Below, piece after piece: positions 22,301-37,300 of a stretch of DNA of 64,000 bases. Numbering within the stretch: the stretch's first letter is position 1; every line of letters begins with the position of its first letter. Below the pieces are notes generated by a model. The model was not told the DNA's origin and searched no databases. It saw only the letters and a list, made by a program, of their open reading frames with translations. The position numbers and the translations under genes are program-made. This DNA is from Apostichopus japonicus (taxonomy: Eukaryota; Echinodermata; Holothuroidea; Aspidochirotida; Stichopodidae). The stretch is from NCBI RefSeq assembly GCF_037975245.1, contig NC_092570.1, positions 14,521,501 to 14,585,500 of the forward strand, in the 5' to 3' direction.

Positions 22301-25300
22301 TTACTGCAGCTGAAGACCCGGGCTGCCTCTGCGAATCTGGGCTCTTAAAAGGGGAGTGTCTCAGCGGTGATACAGTAAAATTAGGATGAACTTTGTAGGA
22401 CTTCTGTTGGCTTGGTGAACGATGCGGTACAGGAGAATTGGGATGATTCTGCAAAATGATACACAAAAGAGTACAACTATATTGGCTGTTTCTTAAAAAC
22501 GAATCAATTGATTACACCGTGGAACCTTCAAGATATTGTTAAACTGACTTCTTCCGAGTCTCAAATAGATATGACAATGATCTGGTGATGTCATGGAATG
22601 ATGAGCAAATATTGTACCAACTTTGTGCCTCCCTTAACCTCTTCCATTCCTGTCGTGATTTGCTAAGTTAAGTTTAAGATGATAACTCTTTCCATTGTGT
22701 CCAGCCACACATATCTCCTGATTCCTCATTTGATATAATGTCATGAAACTCACTCATTAATCTACATGCAAACACAAAAAATGTCCACACCAAAGTGAAA
22801 TTGTTTAGTATGGTGGCTTAATAGGGACATAGAAAAAAAAAGGTGTCCCCAAATATCAAAAGTTTGACTTTTTATCTCAATTTTTTTCTTTCCCATGTCC
22901 CTAGTAAGCCAACGTAGTTTGGAATGTTTCTTATTTGCAATATATTCAATATTACTGAAGGTTGAATATAATTGTAAAATGTGCACAATGGGTTATATTA
23001 TATACATTTCACAGTAATCATACCACTGACAGTTGAATTCAAAGGGGAAAAAACAAGAATCAACCAACAATCAACCAACCAATTCAACCAACAATCATGG
23101 CATGAAGCATTACTCTATGGACAAAGTGAAAATCCCGGACTGAAGGTTTAACCTAGCTGCTTGCCTTTCATTACCACATTCTCATTCCACAATTTTCTGA
23201 ACAGATCTATGCTCTGTAAGAATTCGAAAAGTTTGCTTTTCATCAAGAGGTATTAAGCAAAGACAACTTGACATGCACTTCTTGTAAATAAAGTAAGCTA
23301 GGCTAGCTCCTCCACTATGAAAGTGTGGTAGGTTATCACTAAGAATTGATGCTTACTTTCTCATGATGCTAATGACATTAGAACAAACGAGTTCCAGAAT
23401 AGTTTAGTTTAGCTTAGTAGAAAAAAAGGATCAGGAGGGACACTTACGTCCCCATCAAGGACCCTATAGGAGAGAGAAAAAACTGAAGACACAAAAACTC
23501 AGACCCGATTACAATGCTTACAGTGCTTGTCTAAAGCATTCTTAAAACCATTGACACTACTTGCAAGTACAACTTTCTCAGGCAACTCATTAACAACCCT
23601 ATTAGAAAAAAAGTTATGCCGAATATTAATCCTTCTTTGTGACTTTTGGAGTTTAAGACAATGACCTCTGGTACAACTACTATTAGCAAACATGGAAAAG
23701 TGGGTAAAGGATAAATTGTCAAAACCATACACAATCTTGAAAACCTGAAGTCCCCACGTAACTTCCTAAGCTCCAGTGTGGTGAGATTCAACAGTTGTAA
23801 CCGCTTATAATACGGAACACTCTTTAAGGAACTAATCATCCTAGTAGCCGTCCTCTGGACCTTTTCAAGTACTTCCTTATCCTTAGCAAAATATGGGTTC
23901 CAAGCCTGCACAGCATACTCCAGATGAGGCCTAACCAACTGCTTATAAAGCCTAACTACGATGTCCTCTTTCAGAAAGAAGTTCCTCTTGATCATACCTA
24001 AAACCCTATTACCTCTTTTAGCAGAATGTTCCAGAATACATGATAGTTAGAGGAAGTACTCTGTCAGCTGCTTGGTACCTGCACATCTTGCACGAGGACA
24101 AGATAAAGATAATACTGTGTTTTTCTGTCTTTTGTGTACGATTGAATGGTACGTTTGTAAACATTATCTTAAATACCATAGCATTCTGATTGCTTCCTAA
24201 GCTCATCAAAAAAAATTACCTCACTATGCTGGCTAAGGATGAAAGTCTTCATAGCAGGTACAAAGACGTCATTGTAAAACTTGATGATATGTCCGGTTTC
24301 ACCCGCTCCGAGTCTGACCTGCTTATACGTCTGTCGTCCAATCAAAAGGAAAGAAATAAAATGTGTGTAATGCTTGATGTACTCCAAAATTAACTCCCTC
24401 AACCCCCCCCCCCCCAAACAAAATCCCCAAACCAAATGACCAAATTCTGATGCAAAACAATACACCAAATATGAATCAGTGTTCCTGCTCAAAAAAATTG
24501 ACGAATTAAAATTTTGACCAAAATTGACTGAGTTACAACAATAAGTAATTAACGTCAAATCATACTCCATGAAAAACTTCATCAAAAAGAGACAAACAAC
24601 AGAATAATGAGTGTTAATTCAATTTTCATAATAACGATGCTTGGAATGTATCATTGGTTCATTACTGCATATATTAGGGTAACTTTCAGCAACATAAATA
24701 ACCTAACAAGGGAGAATATACCTGGTGTCACATTTGCAAAATGCTAGAAAATGTAGCTTTATTCGTTATCCGACGGCAAAAGACGAACCAGCTTTTGTAA
24801 ACGGAAAAATAAATGATTTGTTAATTCAACAAACATCATCAAGCTTAACTAAGCTGTGGAAAAAAACAAAAAACACTACGTGATGTTCTGGTTTGTGACT
24901 AGACATCTCGGGAACACTTACCGAGCTATCAGCATGTGGCATTTTCTCGTACAAATTTGCTATTTCCTTAAGTCTCCTTTGATTTTGCGCGCTACCAACT
25001 CTACAGATGGCATAGATACAGCACATAATGATCTGATCTAAATGTCTCCCTTCGAGTAGATCCGGTCTCTGCCTTATGCAATGATCCACGCAAGTCCATA
25101 TACGATGTGTCTGGAGAAAATAAAATCACAGTCATAATACAGAGAAAGAGGGATTAAAGACTCGCCCCAAACAGCGTACCGCCATATTTAAAAAGTTAAC
25201 TTTCCGTTGCTTGCAAGTGAGGTTTTTCTCTTGTCGCTACAAAATGCAGACAGTAATGAAACGTGATACCTTGTTATCTTTAGCTGGACCTGAGATGTCC

Positions 25301-28300
25301 ATCGCTGTATCGTTTGTTCACTGTGCTGTGGGTTTTGACCGCAGCTGTATGTAATGACTGTACCGGTAGCAAGCTGTGTGTGTGTATTTTCTGGGATCGA
25401 TGGTGGTGTCTAACACTTCTGTTACACCTCATTCGAAACTAGGTCAGATTACCGGAATTAGACAATTTCCTTTTGGGCGAGTCTTCACACCCTTTAATAT
25501 TCAGGATGAAAATCCCTCAGTATATAATACCACAATATGCTAGAATGCCACTATATGATCAGTGATGTTAAAGGGGTTGTGCTTCATATATTTGTCTTCA
25601 ATGATATCTCTCAGTCAAGGCTTTTGTCTGCCTCTGAAACTTAAACACCTCAAGCTTGCCATTTCATGTTTTTCAGTATCGATAGGCAACAAATATTAAT
25701 TTAATGCATTCAAAGGACATATTAAAACTTACCTTTTTAGAGCTGCCTTTATTGATTCTCAGGAATTGTCTAGTTTCTTATATATTTTTAATTTCATTTT
25801 TAGCCCTTTTTTTCTTTTTTTTTACAATGAATTTGAATTTTGCACTTATTTTACCTTTCTACTACTTAATCCCATTTTTATCTTTTTTTTTATATCTGAA
25901 TTAACATTCATATATTGTTTATTTTCTTGATTTTGTATGTTTTATTGTAAAGCACCTGAGAGCGATTCTATTTTGGATAAGGCGCTATATAAATTCTGTA
26001 AAATTTATAAACAATAATAAGAACATGTCATCATGATTCGTTTTCTTATATTCATAAGGCAGGGATGCCTTCAGGGTTTGCCCCTAGGGCCTGAAAGTTG
26101 TGGGGACTTGGATGTCCCAAAGACTATTTAAGCTAATGTTGGGACTCTATGAAAAATCCAGAGAAAAAATTGTGGTATAGGCTCCAATTTGCATATGCTA
26201 CAGTGTGTTAGGATAATAGTTAGAAATTTGGGGAAAAAGCTCATGCCTGTTTCAACTGGGACGGAAAGATCGTTTGGAGATGGAACCAAATTTCAAAATC
26301 AGGGATTCTGGCATCCCTGATAGGGTAAATATTGGAAACTGTGAACATGTCACTCAGTGGTCATTAAAACCTTTTTTTATTCCACCAAATGGCAGAAGAG
26401 AAGAAATGCTTACAATATCTCCTGAGAGCTTCAATGGTTGACTCAGTCTCTCCAGTCTTTTGAAGCCGAGCTGTTGAGCCTTCATGAGGAATTTAGTGAG
26501 GAAGACATCTTTATGTTGCCCACCACCAGAACTTCCAACAACAGAACATCCAGGACTGTTAACCTTTAATAACAAAAAAAAAGTGATTAAGGAACATTAA
26601 CAAGAGCCCAATGGGCACTATGGTTCCTTCCTTAGTGGAATATGAAAGAGTTGTACATCATTACCCAATAATACAATAATTTATGCCCACATGTACAAGC
26701 TATTAACCAACAACTGTATTCCAAGTTTGGATATAATCTGATTTAAGATTGTGGAATTATTGCAATTTTGATATTTTGGCCCCACGCCAATAATTGCCCA
26801 TGATAAAATGTTGCACCCAAACGGTACCAAAAATAGTTGGACCCCACAAATTTGGGCCCAGAGAATGTGTCCCAAAATGCATTTATGGATATAAACTTTG
26901 GCCTATCCAACCCAAAAATGGGCCCAGAATTCTTTGCGAACCAGATGGCCTACATGAACCAGCTATTAACCAACAACTGTATACCAAGTTTGGCTGCAAT
27001 CCGACGTCAGGTTGCGGAGTTATTGCAATGTAAACATTTTTATGATTGACCCTATATCCTCATTAATATTTATAAGGTCAACGCCCAAAACAATACGGGA
27101 CACCTTCTCACTATAATACATCTACGTAGCAGGTATGACAAATATCCATCACTCCGTTGTTGAGTTATCTCAGACGCAAGCGCCACAGACGAACACACGC
27201 CAACCTAACTGGTTCCTTTGCTTCCAGCAAAGAACCAGAAAGAGGTGTCAAACATTTAAAAAAAAATTTTTTAAATATATTCTAGCAAAAAAGGCATTAA
27301 CCTGTAATGCACATATCAAGCATCCTATTGTATCCTGTACTTTCCTACACTATCCTTTACTAACCTGTACTGTGCTGTACTACCCTTTACTGTACTATCC
27401 TATACCATCCATTAGAAATACACTGAAAGAAAACCTGCTACTTGAGGCTGATAGGGAAAATGCTTACTGTGCCTGCCCCATTGTAAAGATATCCTAAAAG
27501 CTCATCACACATATATTTACTTTTCCTCAATTCTATTGTTCCTTGAAGTTGTGTTTTACTCTTTCAAAAAAGACCTGAAATACATGGCTATTTTACTCTC
27601 ATCAGTAGAGTAACTGGGAGAGGTGGTGATAACCTCCTTCCAACCCCCCCCCCCTGGCCCCCACAATGCAGAACAGTGGGATTCAACCCTACAAGGACCT
27701 GATTTTAGTTTTTTGGAACTTGACACAGTTGCAAACAGATATATTTGCCAAATTTCAAGGGTAGTTTATTTGTCAACAATTCACTCCAAATACAAATGCA
27801 ACACAAATCTATCAAGTCTGTATTCCTACTATTCACTTTATAACAAACAACCAGTTTTTTTCATAGGAACTACCTATAAATCTATCTATAAAGAAAGAAC
27901 GGGCAAAAGTGTAAAAAAAAGGTAGCAATTTGCCATTTTTGTGAAGAAGTTGAAAAGAAATATGTTTGCCCTGCCCGGTCTGTGACCTGGAGTGAAATTT
28001 AACCAACGTTAAGACCGTTTTTTTTTTATTTTATTCTTCTTTACTTACTGAAAATACCACAGAGTAAACTCATTCTTACTTGTTGGGTGTTAGCAATCTT
28101 TGCCCTCAGTGCTTCTAAAAGTGGAGAGCCTTCCTTCCATGCTTCACTTTCCAGGATGAACTCCTCCACGCTCGTCAAATGCTGTTGGAGATTCATAACG
28201 AGGGTGAAGACGACATCACAAGGAAGTGATTTCCCTCCCCCCCCCTTCCTTCTTGAAAGTATGAAATGGTGACCAGAAGCTTAATAGGTTAAAATCTCCT

Positions 28301-31300
28301 TTTGTGTTCTATCTGGACCAACCTTTGCACTACAATTTTTTTTGTCTGCTTGGCATGTGCTGATTTTGGACTTAAACTTAACTATTTGTAAATAAAATCC
28401 AAACAAAGTCCAGATCCTGAATGAACACTGCGGCTGGATTGGGGTATGGAGAAGGTGGTCCACTCCACACCCCACATATTTTGGAGTTAAATATCACTGT
28501 CTTATAACGATGGGCGATATCATAGATATCATACATGAAAGGCACTACAACGGTCTCACTATGATCTGAGATATTTGATTGTTACTCTACAGAAATATCA
28601 AACACTGCATCTATGGGTGTAACACAAGTGTGCTGCACTTATGCCTAACGGCTTAAAGTAAATCATGGTTGGGACTAGATCAGATTTGTGAAAGTTTTAT
28701 GTAACTCTAATCTTTATTGGTATATTTTGGAAATATTATCTTTTATTAAAAGGTTATGCTGACATGGCCACAACGTGGCTTGCCCCAAGGTCTTCACAAG
28801 CTTCAAACTTCAGCTAACTTCAGCCCTGAGAACAAACCAGGCACGAAACTGCCAGCCACTTGTTGCAGCTCCTTTCTCATTAACCACCATGACTTTCATT
28901 ATTTTCCAACTGTCACAACCACTCCCCCTCCCAACCCCACTCACAACTGAAATTGAAAATTTACAAATAATCAGCAAGGCCTTTTTTTTGTAATGAAATT
29001 TAAAGAAAAAAAAACCTCTCACCTTTATTGCTTGCTCTGATAGCTGTGCTTCCTCCCTTATAAAAGTCTCAATCACACGGCAAAAGTCGTAGGGATGAAC
29101 ATTAAATATGGTGAGAATCCAAGGAAAATCTAGTCCACCTCTACCGATAGACGATTCCTGTGTTGGAGAAGCTGTCCTCAGCAAAGCAAAAATGGAACTT
29201 TGATTTCATTCACATTGTTGTGCTTTCTGTTTCCATAGAAAACAGATAATAAAGATCCAGCCTATGTAACTATCTTAAACCAGCAACATAATGACAGAAA
29301 GAAACTCATTATTGATTATATCGGCCTTCCATTTTAGGCCGGTTAGTCGACGAACATGAGGTTAGTTAACTGCACTCGCAAGTGGGAAGAGCCCCATTGC
29401 TTGGATATCTTACAAATATTTCCCTCCGGGTCACTAGCCAATTTACAGTTTTTGGTCATGTTTTGATATTTTTAAAATTTGGAAGACCAGTTCAGATGGG
29501 AAAACTGAGGATCTCTTGTCCTTGGTGGTACAACCAATTCAGACTAGAGTATCCCACTGTGTTACTTAGGGATAGATTCCATTCAAGATTGCAGACTGTA
29601 TGTGAAATCGTTGGTGATAAAACCAATTCAGACTAGAGCATCCCACCACTGTGTTACTTAGGGATTCCATACAAACTCTTTACTTGTCAAAGGACAAGAC
29701 AGTTTCCATAACAAAAACCTTGACAACTTCCACTTACCATTGTATTCATAGTAAACCTTAACAACTTCCAGACTACAAGCGAGAATGCATCTATGGAAAA
29801 TATCTTCTGAGAGTAGACTGACGATAGAGGCCCGTTGGACTTTCCTTTCTCTCTCCTAACAGAAACAAATCATAGAAATGGTCTATGAATGACATAAATG
29901 CATATAACCAGTGGTGTGACATATAACCAGTAGTGTGACATATAACCAGTGCTGTGATTAACAAGAATACATATTAGCAGTGGTGTGACATATAACCAGT
30001 GATGTGATATATAACCGATGCTGTGAATGACATGAATGAATATAACCAGTGGTGTGAGATATAACCAGTGATGTGAATGACATGAATGCTTATTACCAGT
30101 GTTGTGACATATAACCAGTGCTGTGAATGACAGTGCATACAACCAATGCTGTAACATATAACCAGCACTGTGGTGCCATGAGTCAACTCCGAGGTATCAA
30201 TGCTCATCCAATGTCATATAGATGTACATGAGTCGTTAGGAATAGATAACAGCAAAGGAACGCTAAAGAGGTATTACAAGAATCCCAACAAGTTTGATGT
30301 TTTAAAAGAGACATAAATAATTGCAGAAAATGCCACAACATATCGTAGGAAAGGCATAAAACATTGAAGGAAGGAACTCATAAGATTGAAAGAATTGATT
30401 TAAAATGGAGGAAAAAAATATTGAAACATAGGAAACAGTTATTGAAGAGGCAAGAAAAACATGGGACATTATTTAGAAATTAAGCTGCTTAAATATGGAA
30501 TCCCCTGTCAAATTTGGTAAGGAATATAATACTTAAGCTTTAATTTATTGGGGCACCTCTTAACTGTCTGTAATGTCTTTATGTCAAAGTAATAATAATT
30601 CTCAATGTACACAGATCCCTTACCCTTTTAATGATTTGATCAAGTTCTCTGTAATAAAGTCGAACGCCGAGCCGGTATCTCGTCTTTGCGATGGTCTGCG
30701 ATGCACGTACGTTCAGAGCATAATGTTCTAGGAAGGTGTTTTGTAGCTCTTCGATTCGGTTGGTCACTTCATTAACTAAATTAGCACCATATTCCTGTGA
30801 ATTTGGAAACAGAAAAAAAAACTAATCAAACAAATTGATAATTATCAAATTAGACAGTGGCGTGCACCGAATTTCAACAATGTGAAGTGGGAAGGGATTC
30901 TAAATTCCACCAAACTGATTGAAGGTAGGTGCATGAATCTTTTTGGAAGGAGTCAGAAGTGAAGGATGTTATAAAGCAGGGGGGGGGGGAAGGGACTGTA
31001 GCCCTGAATCTAGGGGTCTGACCCCAGTAAAAAAAAAGTTAAAGCTAAGATATCAAATGGTGCATTTTGAGGCACATTTAGACTAGAAAATTAGGTCTAT
31101 AAATATGTCTTAACACATAACTTGGGCTCCTAAATTCTTTTCATTTTTTTTGTGTGAGTTTGAAAAGGGGAGTGTACACCCGTAGCAGTGGTCATATTCT
31201 TCCCCCACCGATGGTTAACAATTCCCCCTGAGTGAAGGGATGTGGTGGGGGGGTAGATGGCCTCACTGACTCGCCCTTCCACACCCCACTGTAACTAGAG

Positions 31301-34300
31301 TAATAGTTATAGCATTAGACTGTGCTGTTCTGCACAGTAATATTTGTTTCTTGCAAAAGTCAATATGAAAAGCAAATGATACCAAATCATAACTTAGAAC
31401 AGGTGGGGGTATCGCCTGATGCCCAGCCAATCACCGATTGATGTACGACAGAACTATAACCAAGGTTTTGAGACAATACGACAATGGCAAACAAACACTC
31501 AAGCAATCACAAAAAGATACAGACCCCATCTTATGTATGATAGCTGTTACGCTGTACTCACACCTGCCCACTCCACTGAGTAATACCCAGTGACAGTTTT
31601 CCAATAGCTAAGGATAAACCTATTATATTTGACTTACGCTGAGAAGTAAACGAAGACTATCAGAAGGTCGATCGTTAGCACTGGCTAACAAAGTCTTCAA
31701 CGACTGCACCGCTCTGACAGAATTCCTAAAATATTAAACAGAAAATATTAAACAGAAAATTTAGAAAATATTAAACAGAAATGAAGAAAGACTACTGAAA
31801 GAACTGGTTTGGATGGCAACTAATCTAGCTTTGACCAAAGTTAACGAGTTCCTCTTCACAACATCATAATTATTGTAAACGACAAAAATCTACAAACCCT
31901 TCAATTAAAATCTCATTTTGAGATACCAAAACTTCTTTAAGAAAAAATTGAAAAAAAAAGAAACCATGGCTAAGTTTGCAATAGCAGAGGGGAAATTGAG
32001 AAAGCAACTTTTTCTAGCATGTCATTCATTCATAAGGCTCATGAGAAGAGAGAGTAAGAACTAAACACTAAAGAGCAACATGGAACGTTTCACCTTTTTT
32101 TTTTCCTGAAAAAAAAAGACCAAAACATACACAAAGCAATCAAGTTTCAGAGTACTGACCAACATCAAATGGAAGCTAAGGAGCAAGGGGCAGTTTTGAC
32201 AACTGCAGGGAAGTCCTTCTATCTACAGAAATAGCTGAAGGGAAGGGTATCTAAAATCCATAGGATACCTACCTGACAGGAGTCTGAGGGATAGAGGGTC
32301 CCGTCTCAGTATTGATCGTTGAATCCGGGGAAGGGGATCCCTCTTCCATTGGCTTCAGTAAAGGGTCGTCATCTAAGAAAGCCATTTCATCAATATCTGC
32401 CGTAAGCTCGTACTCGGCCCTGTACTTTCTCTCAAAATATTTCAACTGTTGATGAAAAGTCGCCAAAACGAAGCTGTGATAACATGAGGAGAGGGTTATC
32501 TGATTCCTGTATTTATGTCAGCCAAAAAAGGAAAATATGACCAACAAAACAAAGGGGTTTTTTTTTTTGAGGGAAGAATATATCAAATCTCTTTATCAAT
32601 TTAACTACATAGCTTTCTTTCTTTTCAGCAATAAAATGAAACCAAAAGTGATTTATATATCTTTTATCGACATTTTCAAAGCACTAAGGTTTCAATGACC
32701 TAGCAAACAGATTTCTCTAGTGAACAATACATCTTATAAGATTCTGAATAACCTTGAAATAACACTATTGAACATTTTGAACCTCTCATGACCCTTTGAC
32801 AACCTGCAAAACAATAAGCTTGAGGGGAGTCATGGGACATGTACACATTAAAAATGAAAAACTAGTCCACTATTCTTACAATATACTGCTGCAGTTTAAC
32901 CTCTGCTGACCTCAAATTGTATGAGATACAAACTGTTGTTCCTCTTGATGAAACTACTGCACTACAAAAAGCGCATGCAGAATACACTGGTTCGGAAGAC
33001 ACCAGTAGAACACAATGTTATAGAACATGCACACATAGAAAACACACCAGTAGAACACACCGCTATAGAACATGCACACTTAGAATACAAACAAATAGAA
33101 CACACCGCTATAGAAAATGCACTTAGAATACACACCAGTAGACCACACCGCTATAGAACATGCACACATAGAGAACACACGAGTAGAACACTGCTACAGA
33201 ACATGCACACATAGAAAAAGCACCGATAGAACACACCACTATAGAACATGCACACATAGAAAACACACCAGTAGAACACACCGCTACAGAACATGCAAAC
33301 ATTGAAAACACACCTGTAGAACACATCTCATGCAAACCACACCATTACTCTGCTACAAGCACGCATAAAGAACACACATTCAGAATATGTCAGATATAGA
33401 ACAAACAGTTACTGTGCCACAAGCACACACATGTACAAATGTGACTACAAAGGTAAATGGCTGTCAAGGCAACAAAACAAAGGCACCACCTACCCTTGGC
33501 AAGCCATCGGCGGTTTGGTTTAGAACTTCGACAGGTAAGCCTTGAATGAATGGATGGAAGTGGTTCGTCTGAGCTGATTCAAGTTCCTTCATGTCAGAGT
33601 CTGACGTGAAGGCGGTGTTGATTGCGGTGAGAACGGACAGAGAGTCTTGGCGTAGTCTCTCTTCTGAATTGGCCGTTCCTAATTGACAGGATTAATGGGA
33701 TTAATTAGATCTTCTATGTCTTAATGCAACTCTTTGCCATGTCCATCCATATGTTCATCACATTTCAATAGACCCAATAGTACATTGTCTGTGATATTAC
33801 AGAGAGTAGCTAGCCAGGCCGTTTCCATTTGGGTACTGATGGCGGTTGAAATTGGGATGTCCTACCCACCTTCCCCCCCCACCCCAAAAAAAACAACTGG
33901 TTATGCCACTGCTCAATGAAACCCTAACGTGACATAAAATAACAAGTAAATACGTTTTTCAAATATATTTATAACAGATCCTAACCGCGGCAGTAAACAG
34001 CTCTGAAATTATCGAATCTTTCATCGTGTTGATACTTACTGAAGGGCTCTTTGAGCATGAAAAGTGGGGATTGCTTGACAATATATTCCAGACAGCACAG
34101 CATTAAATGTAGAGCTGGTATCAACTCTGTGTTCTCTGGTAGGACGGTTACTATGGAAACAATCGACAGGAGCAATGTTAAAGCACATGTATGCAAAATT
34201 GGTGGAAGCAGACTTGGTGGCTAGCCCTAGAAAGATAATATTACAAGTATATAGAGAGCAGAGAGCTGGAAACAGATGACGGTCACGCAGGCGATCGCCT

Positions 34301-37300
34301 CAATTCTATATTGAAATGCTTCTCAGGCTCTGATTGTGTTTACATCACTGAACGCTGTTTCCCATGTGCTTATAAAGACCTTGTAATTTACAACATTAAA
34401 GCAATAGACAGAGAGTAGAGAATTAAAGCGAAAACAATAAGTACTGATACTGTTTCACTGCTGTGGTTCCCATGCTATCAAATAAATGAAATTTCAGACT
34501 TTTTCAAACCAAAAACACTTTTTTTAACATTTGGTGATGAGGACATTGAGAGAGCCATAAAGCCCAAACATGACATATGATATCAATGCCATTTTCTGGG
34601 TGGATACATGTGCATTATAAATCTTTGTTATTGCTATTATTATAAGTTTTTTCACCGCAGTTTGATTTATTCTGTTAACTTCTTTGAAACCTTGATCTCA
34701 TAAGTCATATCCTATAAGAAGAAGCATTCCAGTGAAGATGTTTCCTCACTTCTCCAGGCCAAAGTTCAAAATTTGAGGACTTTTCCCGACTTTTTCTTGG
34801 AACCACTATATACAAGACAGCTATTTTAAGTAAGAATTGAAGGGCTATGGCAATCAATCAATCAATCAGAAGACATTTATATAGCGCCAAAGTCAACACT
34901 GAAGGAGTGACTGTGTGCACAACAATTAGCCACAAGCATTGTCTGTTATTACATTGAAATAATCAAAGACACTTTATCATCTCATATGGTAATTATTCAT
35001 TCATCTTTAATATTCATCTGGCACATCTGTTTATCCCAACAGACAAATACTAATTAGACCAGTGAATTTTACCGTTAGCGACTACAGTTACTATGACTAC
35101 GGACCTTTAGCAACCAGAAACAGACACCAGCAAACCCTCCGTCTGTAGGTACTCTCAGATGGGTCCTTCTGCCCTGAGGACTCAAAAATGTGCTCCATCA
35201 ACCTAAATAGAAAAAAGAGACAAAGAAATTCCAGATAAGAAATGGGGAATGAAAGAAATACATAAAGAAGGCTAAAGGGTTTCCGTAGTTACCCAATCAG
35301 TTTAAGAACCACATACTTATGCTATCTTATTTTTCTAGTTCACCGTAGCCTGATTTCTTAAAGATATTGATACATAGTGGGGATGGATAGGACGGGCTAT
35401 CCTTTGCTTCCTTTGTCACTTTTTCTTATTTATATATATATATATTTTTTTCTTTCTTTTTGCTTGTTTTTCTTGCTCTCCGGGGAATTCAATTATCTTT
35501 CCACTGTATATTCTACTCTTTGTGTTTTTAATACCTATCTCATATTATTCAATGTCAGCATTGATGTTTCTCACTATGATATTGGCATTTTCTGAAAAGC
35601 AGGTAGTTAAAGATGAAAAACATTGTACTGGTGATTCCTGTAAGATCTAGCAAGGTAATATCAGTGGGGACAAAATACAGAAACTTTAAAGTCAAAAACA
35701 TTCTTGAAACTGACATACTTTATACTAAAAGTCCTTAGTTCTACAAAACACTTTCAGTTCAATTTAGTCAAAACTTAATGCCAACCAACTATAGATTTCA
35801 GGGATATTTGTCCCCTAATACACTGAAAAGGTTAAAAGATGGCTCTCTGAGACTGAAGAGGGGAAATCCCCAACACAAATGCACCTCACCTGTCAAATGT
35901 TTTGTAGATGCCGATGGTTATTACATATTTCCTTTGTGTTCCTAGTAAACAATTCTTCATCGTCGAACTGTGTTGATACTTTTCTCCAATATCATTCATA
36001 AACTGTAAGAACTTTTTTAAACTGCAAAGAATATGAAACATATAAACTTGTCAATTGTTATTTGTACCACATGAATATTCAGTTAAAATAAACTTCTACT
36101 CATACATGGTGATGCCTTCTTATTTGCATAATATTTACATAAGCAACAGGCACAAGAGAACAATTCAACCATTGCATACCTTGGTTGAGTGTTAACTTTT
36201 TTGCATGGCTGTGACATTTGTAAGAAGCTGTATGACCACCTTAAACTGACTCATAAATATTCATGACCGCCCTAAACAGTCATGAATATTAGTGACCTCC
36301 CAAACAGAGTCATGAGTATTCAAGTGTTTGTAGTGAACCCAAGTTATTCAATGTATTTTTATCTGGCATTTTTTGGCATCCATCTGGTCTTTGATATGGT
36401 CTGTTCTAAGTAGCTTGACCTTACATTGACCTAGTATGACGGCTGTTGCTATGTGGTAGCAATCTCTCTCATAACTGCTACCTCTATGTATTACCCTGTT
36501 TTGTAACTATATAGGAATACATGCATCTTGTGCTTTCACAAACAGCATAGTGATACAACAGACATGCACAAACTAGATAAAAACTTATGACTACTGGTTA
36601 GAATCACACACCTTTGCAAACATGTCTATCGGTGACAAAAACAGAGTAGGGGATGATTAATTACATGTTAACATATTGATATATGACTACAGTGTGAGGA
36701 TTTGATATCACTCATAACCACCTAAATCACCGTAATCACCTTAAAAATATGGATACATTCCATTCCAAACATTTGGTTCATGCTAAATGGGTGAGACTGT
36801 AATTCCTGTACTAAATGTGTCGGAAAATCTCATCATATTATCAATTTCTTCCAGAAAGTTCATGTTCTGCTTCATTTTTTAAAAGCCCTCTCCCTTAGGA
36901 TTAAAAGTTCTACAGAGACTTACTTTACATTGCCTGCACGTAAGATCTGCAGCAATGTAAACCTTGGTCCCTGCTCAGACGGCGATTCCATTTCGGTTCT
37001 TATATGAAAAAGGAAAGCAAGAGAGAAAAGGGGTGAAGAAGCAAAAAAATAAATCAAGTTATACTGTAAAGAAAGTGCAATATAATTGTAATTATAAGGT
37101 TGTTTCTGTTCGTTACCGATAAGACCAACAGCAAAACTGTCACAAAGCTAAATGCAAGTTTGCACAAATGTTTGCGACAAACAATTCATAAAATGAACGC
37201 TATGATGCAATAAGTTATAGTTCTCTTTTCTTTCGTAATCTTAGTACAACTAGGTTGAACATTTTATTTCGAATGTTTAGCGATCCGAACATGTAATTTT

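Noticed and set aside
32917-33335. Repetitive Arg/Thr/His and Cys/Ser/Val proteins
   Set aside because: They arise from the minisatellite in an RB1 intron.
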